DNA from: Thermincola carboxydiphila
Lineage (GTDB): Bacteria > Bacillota > Thermincolia > Thermincolales > UBA2595
NCBI GenBank assembly: GCA_016841325.1
Contig: JAENZJ010000019.1
Location: forward strand, 1-64,000
Direction of reading: 5' to 3'
DNA length: 64,000 nt
Position 1 is the stretch's first letter. Every line of letters starts with the position of its first letter. Of this stretch, positions 15,284 to 23,943 are shown in pieces. The translations under genes were made by a program, and so were the position numbers. The notes beneath the pieces were generated by a model that was not told the DNA's origin, ran no database searches, and worked only from the letters and a program-made list of their open reading frames with translations.

Positions 15284-16387
15284 CTAGTTTTCTAACCCAA
15301 CTTCGGCAAAGAAATCATGGAGTTTGTTGGCCTTTTTAAACAGGCCCCTGTTTAACAGGAGCTGGCTCGAAATATACCTCTGTTTTTCCAGCCAGTTGTT
15401 TATGGGCATAAAAGGCCAGCGGCTGTCGGTTATCCTGATATACTGATTGTCTTTGAGCCATTCAAAAAACAGCCGGAATATTCTTTCCTGCTCAGATTTT
15501 GACTGCTCCCAGAATATACCCGGAGCTGTATAATCAAAGGTTTCAATCCACCGGCAAAAATCTCTTTGCTCTTTTTCTGTATCTGAGGCAATCCCAAAAG
15601 CCGGAAAAGGGTCAGTTACCCTTTTGATTACATTGTCATTAAGGAGAGCTGACCTGAAAGCCTTTACCGAATGCAGCCTGGTTTCCCTGATAAGTCCCAG
15701 TTCCCGGGCAAAGAGCTCCAGGTCAAAGAAACACTGCATGATCTCGGACTCGGTATCAATACCGTTTTTATCAATAACAAAAATGACCCCCCGGCACCAC
15801 TTGGCCAGCTGTACATCACGTTCACCGATTTCCTTCAGTTTGACCCTGGTGTAATTGGGGTCAATTGCATGTACAGAGACCATTGAAAGTAGAGCGCCAT
15901 ATGCGGGGTCTATTCTTGAGATTGGTTTCCCGTTAACATAAGAGTTAATCTGCTTATAAAGGTTTTCCGCCTTGTCATAACCGAGACATGCCTGTAAGTA
16001 GAACTCTATCAGGGCCCGGAAGAGGCTGATACCAAAAAAGCACAGTGTACCGCTGATAGCAGGCATAATCTGGTTTGCTATCTGGTAAGTTGTGTTTAGG
16101 GCCTGCCTGATCAGGAAAAGCACCATTAATTCGGCAATATGGTCTTCCCTGAAGTTATCCTGACGGATATAAATAATCAGGTGTCCGGATTCCTGATACA
16201 TAAAGGTGTCTTCAAGGTCATAACGAAAATGGACTTCGAAACCAAGCCTCTTTATTTTGCCCATTAGTTCATGCAGTTTTGGGGGAAGTAATGAAGCTAT
16301 TTCTTCTGTATTATTAAATCCCCTGTCAATAGTTTCTCTGTGAGTGATCATGGTCCTGGCCAGTGTGAGGCTCTTCACAGTTCCCAT
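15284..16387 (-). CDS. Conserved-looking protein of unknown function
   Basis: A 367-residue soluble protein I do not recognise. It has mixed alpha/beta composition, an N-terminal part with HLIIYIRQDNFREDHIAEL, a central helical part with a possible short hydrophobic stretch (GTLCFFGISLFRALIEFYLQ), and a C-terminal helical region rich in Trp and aromatic residues (FFEWLKDNQYIRITDSRWPF). The reading frame is open and the ATG has GGAGGTG upstream, so the gene is likely real. It faces the polymerase IV gene tail to tail (5-bp gap) and shares no operon with it. Confidence 0.6.
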   Translation of the reverse strand: MGTVKSLTLARTMITHRETIDRGFNNTEEIASLLPPKLHELMGKIKRLGFEVHFRYDLEDTFMYQESGHLIIYIRQDNFREDHIAELMVLFLIRQALNTTYQIANQIMPAISGTLCFFGISLFRALIEFYLQACLGYDKAENLYKQINSYVNGKPISRIDPAYGALLSMVSVHAIDPNYTRVKLKEIGERDVQLAKWCRGVIFVIDKNGIDTESEIMQCFFDLELFARELGLIRETRLHSVKAFRSALLNDNVIKRVTDPFPAFGIASDTEKEQRDFCRWIETFDYTAPGIFWEQSKSEQERIFRLFFEWLKDNQYIRITDSRWPFMPINNWLEKQRYISSQLLLNRGLFKKANKLHDFFAEVGLEN

Positions 16388-16569
16388 AACAGCACCTCCT
16401 GGAATTAGAATACACTCAGAGAGTAATTTTTATCCAAATCTAATATCATTATATACTTTTATATTGTTCCAGTCCAATGTGGTAAAAAGATTATGGTTAT
16501 AATTATTTTATGGAGATAAAGGAGAAATATCTTTAGAAAAATGGATGAAAAATAAGGAGGAGTTGTCTG

Positions 16570-16950
16570 ATGGGGAAAAAAACATTTACTGCTAAAGGAG
16601 CCATGTCTGTGGGACCTTATTCGCATGCAGTGGAATCAGGTGATTTCATCTTTCTTTCAGGACAAATACCCCTGGATTTTAAGACCGGAAAATTAATTGA
16701 AGGGGATATTGCCGCTCAGACGGAACAGTGCTTCAAAAACATCTCAAATATATTGCAGGCGGCAGGACTGTCTTTTGACAGTGTTGTTAAAGTAACAGTA
16801 TTTTTAACTAATATGGGCGACTTTGGGGTTATGAACTCAGTTTATGAAAAACAGTTTTCACCCCCCTTCCCGGCAAGGACAACAATCGGTGTGGCCCAGT
16901 TGCCGCTTGGGGCTAAGATTGAGATTGAAGTAACGGCAAACAGGGAATGA
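16570..16950 (+). CDS. ridA: RidA-family imine/enamine deaminase
   Basis: 126 residues, the usual length for the YjgF/RidA family. The motifs GPYSHAVESGDFIFLSGQIPLD and ARTTIGVAQLPLGAKIEIEVTA are clear, the latter containing the arginine that positions the substrate carboxylate. RidA hydrolyses reactive enamine/imine products released by PLP enzymes such as threonine dehydratase, and it forms trimers in the cytoplasm. The ATG follows AAGGAGG. It is a single gene, converging with spmB. Confidence 0.92.
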   Translation: MGKKTFTAKGAMSVGPYSHAVESGDFIFLSGQIPLDFKTGKLIEGDIAAQTEQCFKNISNILQAAGLSFDSVVKVTVFLTNMGDFGVMNSVYEKQFSPPFPARTTIGVAQLPLGAKIEIEVTANRE

Positions 16951-16966
16951 AACACTGCAAAGCTTC

Positions 16967-17503
16967 TCAGGAAAATATAATTTGACAAACCAGTAATGCT
17001 GTGACAAATCCGGCTATATCTGAAGTAAGGCCTACCGGGAGAGAATACCGGGGGTTTTTTACTCCTACTGAGGCAAAATATACAGCCAGGATGTATAAAG
17101 TGGTATCAGTGCTGCCATCAATTACAGAGGCTAACCGCCCAATATAGGAGTCAGGACCATATTTTTCAATAAGGTTAGCGGTTATCCCGAGAGCTGCCGG
17201 GCCGGATAGGGGGCGGACCACCATCAGTGGAATTACTTCTTCAGGTACTCCCAGGAACTTTAGTACCGGCCGGAATGGATAAAGCAGGATATCCATGGCT
17301 CCGGAATTTTCAAACAAACTGACGGCAACATAAATACCAACTACATAAGGTAAAAGTTTTACTGCCAGATTAAATCCTTCCCTGGCTCCTTCAATAAAGG
17401 TGTCATAGAGAGGGATTTTTTTATAACTGCCATGTAAAAAAACTGCCAGCAGAAAGATGGGAATAAACCAGTTGCTAAGTTTGTTTATCAACTGAATAAC
17501 CAT
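16967..17503 (-). CDS. spmB: Spore maturation protein B
   Basis: 178 residues, a nucleoside-recognition (Gate) domain membrane protein. The signature VVRPLSGPAALGITANLI and the following DSYIGRLASVIDGSTDTTLYILAVYF are typical of SpmB, which is needed with SpmA for spore core dehydration. The ATG at 17503 overlaps the spmA stop as TAATG, so the two are translationally coupled. An upstream in-frame ATG at 17539 would run into spmA and has no site. Multiple membrane helices are evident. Confidence 0.92.
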   Translation of the reverse strand: MVIQLINKLSNWFIPIFLLAVFLHGSYKKIPLYDTFIEGAREGFNLAVKLLPYVVGIYVAVSLFENSGAMDILLYPFRPVLKFLGVPEEVIPLMVVRPLSGPAALGITANLIEKYGPDSYIGRLASVIDGSTDTTLYILAVYFASVGVKNPRYSLPVGLTSDIAGFVTALLVCQIIFS

Positions 17504-18090
17504 TATAGCAGGCCCCTTTTCCGGTAAAAAAGGCGACACAGGAAGTCTGCATTAACAGCTACAAAAGTGGATACAAGGGTAGCCAGTATCATCGGTCCCA
17601 CTATTTCCGCCGGGTTTGCTGAATGGGCATTAACCCTGAGAGCAATTATGGTACTTGGGATAAGGGTGAGACTGGAAGTGTTAATAGCCAGAAATGTACA
17701 CATGGCCTCACTGGCTCTCTCGGAACGGTTGAGACTCTGGAGTTCCTTCATTGCCTTTAACCCAAAGGGAGTGGCAGCGCTGCCAAAGCCAAAGAGGTTA
17801 GCGCTAAAGTTCATCAGTATTGACCCCATGGCAGGGTGTCCTTTGGGGATGCTGGGAAAAAGCAGGCTTAGGAAGGGTTGCAGCAGTCTGGTAAATAATC
17901 CTAACAGCCCGGAACGTTCGGCAATTTTGGCTACTCCCAGCCACAGGGTAAGGATGCCGATAAGGCTGAAGACCCGGGTGACCCCTGCAGCCGCAGCGGA
18001 CATTGAATCTGCTGTTATAGTGCTAATTTTACCCGTAAGGACAGCGGCAATAATACTGGTGATGATTAAAAAACCAAAAGCCTTATTTAT
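17503..18090 (-). CDS. spmA: Spore maturation protein A, apparent ATA start
   Basis: 195 residues with the SpmA Gate domain: GILTLWLGVAKIAERSGLLG, FGSAATPFGLKAMKELQ and TSSLTLIPSTIIALRVNAHS. It acts with SpmB in the forespore/mother-cell membrane for core dehydration. The start is unclear. A strong AAAGGAGG (18098-18105) lies just after the transpeptidase stop, and the codons at its correct distance read GTT-ATA-AAT in frame, with no ATG/GTG/TTG. The N-terminus INKAFGFLIITS fits family length from ATA 18090. The nearest canonical in-frame start is ATG 18159, inside the upstream gene and without a site. The ATG at 18095 is out of frame. Confidence 0.85.
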   Translation of the reverse strand: MNKAFGFLIITSIIAAVLTGKISTITADSMSAAAAGVTRVFSLIGILTLWLGVAKIAERSGLLGLFTRLLQPFLSLLFPSIPKGHPAMGSILMNFSANLFGFGSAATPFGLKAMKELQSLNRSERASEAMCTFLAINTSSLTLIPSTIIALRVNAHSANPAEIVGPMILATLVSTFVAVNADFLCRLFYRKRGLL

Positions 18091-18107
18091 AACATAACCT
18101 CCTTTGG

Positions 18108-19481
18108 TTATAAGTGAATAATGACCAAAGTGCCCCCGGGGATATTCTGGTAGACCCATTTGGCGTCTTCTTCACTCAGCCGGATACAGCCATGGCTGGC
18201 CGGCAGTCCCAGTTTCTCATGCTCATCCTTCTTGATTTGCCATTTATGGTCCCGGGGAACAGAGTGTATCAGGATCTGACCGACGAGCCTGACCCAATAG
18301 GTAGCCCCTTCTCCAAACCTGGGTGACCAGAAGCTGTGGCCCCTGTCCTGGGTATAAAAGCTGCCCAACGGAGTAGGGGTTTCCGCGCGCCCTCCCGATG
18401 CCGGCATATGGCGGATTGGTTGGTCACCCTTATATACTGTGACAGTATGGGTTTTGCCCAGCTTAACATCCAGCCAGTATTTGCCATCCATCTTCATGGT
18501 AGTAAAGAAGAAATTATGGTTTTCCAGCACCTCATTGTTTTTGGCAGCAGCCCGTACCTCAACCTTGTATTGCCTTCCGGGTAAAAAGGCATGGTCAGGC
18601 TTAAAGACTATTTTATTGCCCTGAATCTCATGCACTCCGGGAATAATTTTATTTGTATTCAAATCGGTAATCTTTAAGGAACCCCTGATTATTTCCTGGT
18701 CAAAAACAGCCTCGACATTTTGATAAAGAGTTGTTCCTGTGCTCTGGTCAGCCGGACTGGTACTAAAGACCCGGACAGGAAGGGCTGTATGAAAAGTTAT
18801 TTTCTCTGCAGTATTGAGTTTGACACCGGTCTTGTTGCGCAGGCCGGGATTGATTAGAATTTGGTAGGAGGTATCGTTTTTTAAGGGATGGGACGGAATG
18901 TACTGCCAGCGGCTGTAGTCAGTGTAGCTGTTTCCCCGGTACACAGGCGTCAATGGCTCTATTTTCCCCGCAACAGGCAGTTTCACGTATTTCTTCATGT
19001 CTTCAGGATTTACCGGAGAATTGAATGAAATTGTTACCGGGCCTCTGGTACAGATGTTTTCCAGCTTTTTTTCCGACACCAAAGATACCGGGACCGGGGG
19101 CCTGAATCTGGTTTGGAAGCTCTTTTTTAAAAAGGGCAGTCTCGTGTGCGCCCGGTCAATTTTGACTGTCAGCAGCTGTCCATAGGGAAGTCCATCCTGC
19201 TTAAGTGTCAAAACTACGGTGGAACGGTTTTTCCACCTGATCTGATAAGTTATTTTAGTTGTCGGTATTTCCGGAATAACGGTTACTGCTGACTCCAGGT
19301 TATCCTGCTGCATCGGTAACAGAAAATTGACTGTCAGTGCTATTACGGCAGGGTTTGGGTGTTTGGAGACCTGGCTGGCAGAGTATAGAAAAATCCAGAA
19401 AAACAGTAAGGTGAAACAAGCTGTCAGCAGCAATAAAGTGATAAAACCTTTTCTTAACAGAAGAATCCTGGTTCCTGACAA
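18108..19481 (-). CDS. L,D-transpeptidase with Ig-like domains
   Basis: 457 residues: an N-terminal membrane anchor (residues 10-35), two Ig-like/Big_5-type domains (PVTISFNSPVNPEDMKKYV; AVFDQEIIRGSLKITD) and a C-terminal YkuD domain. The catalytic motif IHSVPRD and ASHGCIRLSEEDAKWV with the nucleophilic cysteine is intact. Such enzymes form 3-3 cross-links in peptidoglycan outside the membrane. It is directly upstream of spmA, with 17 bases between its stop and the spmA start, so the three genes form one unit; a role in spore cortex or coat-side peptidoglycan is inferred from that. Confidence 0.9.
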   Translation of the reverse strand: MSGTRILLLRKGFITLLLLTACFTLLFFWIFLYSASQVSKHPNPAVIALTVNFLLPMQQDNLESAVTVIPEIPTTKITYQIRWKNRSTVVLTLKQDGLPYGQLLTVKIDRAHTRLPFLKKSFQTRFRPPVPVSLVSEKKLENICTRGPVTISFNSPVNPEDMKKYVKLPVAGKIEPLTPVYRGNSYTDYSRWQYIPSHPLKNDTSYQILINPGLRNKTGVKLNTAEKITFHTALPVRVFSTSPADQSTGTTLYQNVEAVFDQEIIRGSLKITDLNTNKIIPGVHEIQGNKIVFKPDHAFLPGRQYKVEVRAAAKNNEVLENHNFFFTTMKMDGKYWLDVKLGKTHTVTVYKGDQPIRHMPASGGRAETPTPLGSFYTQDRGHSFWSPRFGEGATYWVRLVGQILIHSVPRDHKWQIKKDEHEKLGLPASHGCIRLSEEDAKWVYQNIPGGTLVIIHL

Positions 19482-19574
19482 TTAGTTACCTCCCGCAATT
19501 AAACGGATTTTTTTAACAGTTTTTTAGATAACTATATTGTCGGAACAGAAAAAAGATGCATCAAACGTCAGTCA

Positions 19575-19991
19575 TTATTCGCCAATTATCTTGATCAGGA
19601 CACGCTTTTTTCTTTTCCCGTCAAACTCACCATAAAAAATCTGTTCCCAGGGGCCCAGGTCCAGCCTGCCACCCGTCACAGCCACAACCACCTCACGACC
19701 CATAATAGTGCGCTTGAGGTGGGCATCAGCGTTATCCTCAAAGCCATTATGCCTGTACTGTTCATATGGTTTCTCCGGTGCCAGTGTCTCCAGCCAGATT
19801 TCAAAATCGTGATGCAGCCCGCTTTCATCATCATTAATAAAGACACTGGCAGTAATATGCATGGCATTACAGAGCAACAGGCCCTCATTGATGCCGCTCT
19901 CAGACAGTGCCTGTTCCACCTGTGGGGTGATATTAATTAATTTCCGGCGTTCCCTTGTTTCAAACCATAACTCTTTGCGGTAGCTTTTCAT
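19575..19991 (-). CDS. YjbQ/UPF0047 family protein
   Basis: 138 residues matching the YjbQ family: [38 protein letters not shown], then [35 protein letters not shown]. The conserved His/Glu/Gln residues surround a probable metal site. Members have been reported to have weak thiamin phosphate synthase activity, but the true role is not settled. The ATG follows GGAGGG. Single gene between the transpeptidase operon and the glycosyltransferases. Confidence 0.88.
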   Translation of the reverse strand: MKSYRKELWFETRERRKLINITPQVEQALSESGINEGLLLCNAMHITASVFINDDESGLHHDFEIWLETLAPEKPYEQYRHNGFEDNADAHLKRTIMGREVVVAVTGGRLDLGPWEQIFYGEFDGKRKKRVLIKIIGE

Positions 19992-20208
19992 GTGTTATCC
20001 CTCCAATGATATAGGTTTTGGCTTTTATAGATTATTTTACCTTAAAAAAAATTTTAAATCCAACATTTGTTAAACATACAGAATCAAGTTCTTTTATACG
20101 CCCTGTCAGCAACTGATATGAGGGAACCGAGGGCTGCTGTTTTACATATTATATATATAATGTTACATACATGACGGTACCAACCGTGAAATATCTGGAG
20201 GAATGTTT

Positions 20209-21420
20209 ATGAAAGACACTCAGGTGGTATGGAGGGGGCCGGTTTTTGATGCCAGCGGATATGGTACGGCGAGCAGGGAGTATGTCTTTGCCTTGGACAG
20301 ACAAGGGGCCGATGTTAAAATTGAAACATGGTCATGGGGCCTTCATCTAAGGGAATGGAAACCGGGTGAAAAAGAAAAGATACACTACCTGATGAAAAAA
20401 CCTGATTCTTTATCAAAAAGGAGAATTTTGGTTTATCATTCCCCGCCAGTGAATATCGATATCAAAAAAGAAAGAAGTAAGTTTAACCGGATTATTTTGA
20501 ATACAGTATGGGAAACCACGAAACTTCCCGACAGTTGGATACCGGTTATTAATGGATTTGATGCAGTGTGTGTCCCTTCCCGTCACAATATCGAAGCCAT
20601 GATAAACAGTGGTGTGAAAATCCCATTGTTCCTGGTGCCTCATGGGATTGATACAAATAAGTTCAGACCGGGTAATTACAAACTATCCCCTGATTTAACA
20701 GATAAATTAACAGGTGATCCGAAAATTGAATCAACAGGTGAATCAGTAGGTGAATTAATAGATGGCAGGTTTGTTTTCATATCAGTCTTTGAATTCCAGC
20801 ATCGAAAAAATCCTGAGGCATTGTTAAGGGCCTATTGGGAGGAGTTTAATCGTAAAGACAATATAGCGCTGGTGATCAAAACCTACTGGGGTCGGCGCAA
20901 GAGCAGGGCTATTGTTGACAAGGTCCTTGAATATAAGAAAAGCCTGGGATTAGGTGATGATACAGCTCCGGTCTACATTATTTCCAAAATACTCGAAGAA
21001 AAGGAGTTAAGAAGTATTTACAGGCTTGGCCAGGCGTTTGTGCTGCCTACCAGGGGGGAGGGGGTAGGCCTGCCATTTATGGAGGCCCTGTCAAGTGGCA
21101 TTCCGGTAATAGCAACCGGCTGGGGAGGACAGATGGATTTTCTTAACCCACGGAATTCGTTCCTGGTGGATTATACCCTGAAAAACCCCGGTAACAGCAT
21201 GGGTGGTGAACAGGCCATATCACCTTTTTGGCGGGAACTTTTTGCAGAACAGGACCAGCTTTGGGCTGAGGTGGATATTCAGGACTTAAAATCAAAAATG
21301 AGAACAGCATATGAGAACCCGGAGCTCTGTAAACAAAAAGGCCGGCAGGGAAGGGAAGATATGCTCCGGTTGTCCTGGGACAAAGCCGGCATCGCATTAC
21401 AAAATGCAATATTTACCTGA
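20209..21420 (+). CDS. Glycosyltransferase, GT4-like
   Basis: 403 residues. The C-terminal half has the GT-B nucleotide-sugar site: RFVFISVFEFQHRKNPEALLRAY, a helical linker, and LPTRGEGVGLPFMEALSSGIPVIATGWGGQMDF, with the EX7E motif (GEGVGLPFMEA). The N-terminal domain starts with GPVFDASGYGTASREYVFAL, a glycine-rich loop seen in this subgroup. It moves a sugar from a nucleotide sugar to an acceptor in a cell-surface glycan. ATG 20209 is eight bases after GGAGG; ATG 20203 is too close. It converges with a GT2 gene by an eight-base overlap. Confidence 0.88.
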   Translation: MKDTQVVWRGPVFDASGYGTASREYVFALDRQGADVKIETWSWGLHLREWKPGEKEKIHYLMKKPDSLSKRRILVYHSPPVNIDIKKERSKFNRIILNTVWETTKLPDSWIPVINGFDAVCVPSRHNIEAMINSGVKIPLFLVPHGIDTNKFRPGNYKLSPDLTDKLTGDPKIESTGESVGELIDGRFVFISVFEFQHRKNPEALLRAYWEEFNRKDNIALVIKTYWGRRKSRAIVDKVLEYKKSLGLGDDTAPVYIISKILEEKELRSIYRLGQAFVLPTRGEGVGLPFMEALSSGIPVIATGWGGQMDFLNPRNSFLVDYTLKNPGNSMGGEQAISPFWRELFAEQDQLWAEVDIQDLKSKMRTAYENPELCKQKGRQGREDMLRLSWDKAGIALQNAIFT

Positions 21421-22432
21421 ACTTTTTCAGGAGAAACAGGTCCTTGTTCAGGGTCATCCCCTGGTATTTAAATTTCCTTATGATTGACTGCATGTGTTTA
21501 AAGTGACCAAGGAGTATAACTCCATTGATTTTTTTTTGTGTAAAAAGAGAAGAGGCCTGGTTTACCTTTTCATTATCTGTTTCTTCATCATTGGTATGCT
21601 CGAGACCTAATCTTACCTGGAGCCCGGTTTCCGGGCAGGTAATTCCGGTGAATTTCTCCAGGTCCTCCCGGGCAGCAAAGACGGCAAAGACAGGGCTTAT
21701 GTTATTTTTTTCATAGATTCTTCTGATATGGTTTGCTGAAACTGTTATCAGGGCTGCACGGGTCTCTGCAGGATTCTTCTTGGTGGTGGAGTAACGGTGA
21801 TACCGGTATTGATACAGCACCTCCGGAACCATAGCGATTTCCCCCAATTCCAGCAGGCGCAAGAAGAGGTCATAGTCTTCCCCAATCCTGTACCTGAGGT
21901 CATAACCTCCTGCCTTCATAAAAGCCGGGCGTAAAATAGCTGCCGAACCGTAACATAACCAGTAACAGCAATACCTCTCTTTTTTAATTCGATTTAAGGT
22001 GAGACAGGGGGATGTGAGGGACCATGAACCGAATGAGGAATTTTCACCTGGCGGTGTTGCGGCTTTGACTATCCGGAACCTTGAAAACACGGAGATCAGC
22101 TCCGGGTGGGCATTTAGGTAATTTAACTGTTCTTCAATTCTGTGAGGAAGACTTATGTCATCATCGTCCTGTAAAAAAACCCAGTCATATTGCGCCTTGG
22201 CGAATGCAAAATTCCGGGCATAGGATACGCCGTAGTTCTCTGCAAGGTGATAGACCCTTACTCTCGGGTCTTTGATGTTGTTTAAAATCCCTGGTGTCTG
22301 ATCCCGGGAACCATCATTGACAATAATGAATTCGAAATACGGATAAGTCTGTTTTAAAATACTGTCTATTGATTCTTCCAGATAGTCCTGACCATTGTAG
22401 GTGGCCATGACTACAGAAACCTTATCCTTCAC
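21413..22432 (-). CDS. Glycosyltransferase family 2
   Basis: 339 residues. The GT-A fold is clear from VSVVMATYNGQDYLEESIDSILKQTYPYFEFIIVNDGS, the DDDD metal site (VFLQDDDDISLPHRIEEQ), and GEDYDLFLRLLELGEI. The C-terminal ~100 residues are not conserved and may bind the acceptor. GTG start with GGAAGGGG upstream. With the neighbouring GT4 genes it forms a small glycan-synthesis cluster, although the genes are not all in one operon. Confidence 0.9.
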   Translation of the reverse strand: MKDKVSVVMATYNGQDYLEESIDSILKQTYPYFEFIIVNDGSRDQTPGILNNIKDPRVRVYHLAENYGVSYARNFAFAKAQYDWVFLQDDDDISLPHRIEEQLNYLNAHPELISVFSRFRIVKAATPPGENSSFGSWSLTSPCLTLNRIKKERYCCYWLCYGSAAILRPAFMKAGGYDLRYRIGEDYDLFLRLLELGEIAMVPEVLYQYRYHRYSTTKKNPAETRAALITVSANHIRRIYEKNNISPVFAVFAAREDLEKFTGITCPETGLQVRLGLEHTNDEETDNEKVNQASSLFTQKKINGVILLGHFKHMQSIIRKFKYQGMTLNKDLFLLKKFR

Positions 22433-22479
22433 TTTGAAATGCCCCTTCCAGGCTGGTCTTTTAAAAATTTTTTACAGAC

Positions 22480-23655
22480 TCATGTTATCATGGTATTGAT
22501 TTCTTTCTGTATATCATCTGCAATTTTGCTCCAGGAGTAATTTTCAATGATATAATTACGTCCACATGAAGCTATCTCTTTCAAGAGCTCACTCCTGTGG
22601 CTGAATTCATTTAGGATATCATGAAAATTCTCTGTTTCGGCTCTCAGATAGTGTTTTTTATCAAGAAGTTCTAACCCCCTGACCCCAAACTCAGTAGAAA
22701 ACAGGGGTATCCCGGCAGACAGGAATTCAAGGGTTTTGATATTTACTCCGGCCCCTGAAATTATGGGATTTACCGCTATATCCACAGTAGCAAACAGGTC
22801 CAGTTTTTTCCGGTTGTTCACTTTCCCCAATAACATGACATTGGGCAAATCCAGGTTGCTAAAAGGCAAGCAACACCCTCCGGCTATAAAAAAATCTATC
22901 TGAGGACATTTGTTTGCCAGGTGATTGACAATATAGTTAACAGCCTCGATGTTTGGGGGATAGTTAGCCCCGATGAAAAAAGCGGTTAACCTGTTGTTAG
23001 AAGTATCTTTTCGTTTTGACCATTCATCGGGGTTAATTCCATTTGGCGCAATTTTAACCTTATCTAGATTCAGGTCATACATGTCAATAAAGCTTTCTCT
23101 TTCCCTTTCTGATGTTGCGAAAACCAAATCTGCACACCGGGTTAGTTTTTTTTCAAGGTCATAGACCAGTTGAAGGTACTTTCTGGCCTTCTCATTGGCC
23201 CAGAGCTGCCGGGCTAAGACGAAGTCATGATTATGGCTGTTATATATCCTGGGTTTGCTGTCAGTGTCCAGGTGCCTGTCATAGCCGAGCATATAGGGTG
23301 ATTCATGGATTATGATATCACTGGTTTCATATAACCTGTCATATTGTTCCTGAAACTCAGTCGGGCAGTCGAATAGTTTAATATTTCTTATCAGGTTTAG
23401 TTCATAATTGAATCTGCCACATTGCAACTCCTTCATAAGGCTCCTGGTAATCTGCCTGTGCAGGGGACCTTTTGATGCCCTGAATTCCCTGAATGTACCT
23501 GAATACCTGATCACATCGCTGCGGTTTGCCTGAGACAGAAGAGTAATATCAAAGTATTTACTTAATTTATCATAAATATGGAAATATCTTAGCTGTCCTC
23601 CGGAAATGGGAGAATTTGAGGCAGGGAACAAATTCAGGACCAGTACTTTTTTCAC
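22480..23655 (-). CDS. Glycosyltransferase, GT4-like
   Basis: 391 residues with a GT-B fold. The N-terminus NLFPASNSPISGGQLRYFHIYDKLSKYFDITLL binds the acceptor side, and the C-terminal half has AFFIGANYPPNIEAVNYI, then VDIAVNPIISGAGVNIKTLEFLSAGIPLFSTEFGVRGLE, with the GAGxNxKxxE sugar-nucleotide signature typical of this subgroup. GTG start after GGAGGAGG. It lies 47 bases upstream of the GT2 gene on the same strand, so these two are likely co-transcribed. Confidence 0.88.
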   Translation of the reverse strand: MKKVLVLNLFPASNSPISGGQLRYFHIYDKLSKYFDITLLSQANRSDVIRYSGTFREFRASKGPLHRQITRSLMKELQCGRFNYELNLIRNIKLFDCPTEFQEQYDRLYETSDIIIHESPYMLGYDRHLDTDSKPRIYNSHNHDFVLARQLWANEKARKYLQLVYDLEKKLTRCADLVFATSERERESFIDMYDLNLDKVKIAPNGINPDEWSKRKDTSNNRLTAFFIGANYPPNIEAVNYIVNHLANKCPQIDFFIAGGCCLPFSNLDLPNVMLLGKVNNRKKLDLFATVDIAVNPIISGAGVNIKTLEFLSAGIPLFSTEFGVRGLELLDKKHYLRAETENFHDILNEFSHRSELLKEIASCGRNYIIENYSWSKIADDIQKEINTMIT

Positions 23656-23835
23656 CAGAACAGTCCTCCTCCTTGGTTTTTCCCTTCATTGTATGTAAAT
23701 TGATTTACTTATGTTAACAAACATATTATCATATACTATCAGGAAACAATTGGCTAACCGTACTACTTATGGTAAGATATATATAGATAAAAACATGAGG
23801 TGTACGGCTATGACAATGAGGAAAAATGCTGATAA

Positions 23836-23874
23836 AACAACCAACAACCCGGTTATGCCGGGTTGTTGGTTGTT
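23836..23874. terminator. Perfect 17-bp hairpin
   Basis: 23836-23852 pairs without mismatch with 23858-23874 around a five-base TTATG loop. A T-rich run follows on the minus-strand reading (GTTTTATC), none on the plus strand. There is no gene just upstream on the minus strand, so it may shield the Calx-beta gene promoter from antisense transcription or simply insulate the two divergent units. The rest of 23656-23943 shows no gene. Confidence 0.6.
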
Positions 23875-23943
23875 ATGTCTGTTAATACTTAACAAACTTA
23901 GTGATAATTGCTAACAACAGCAACTGGGGAGGGATGATGAATC

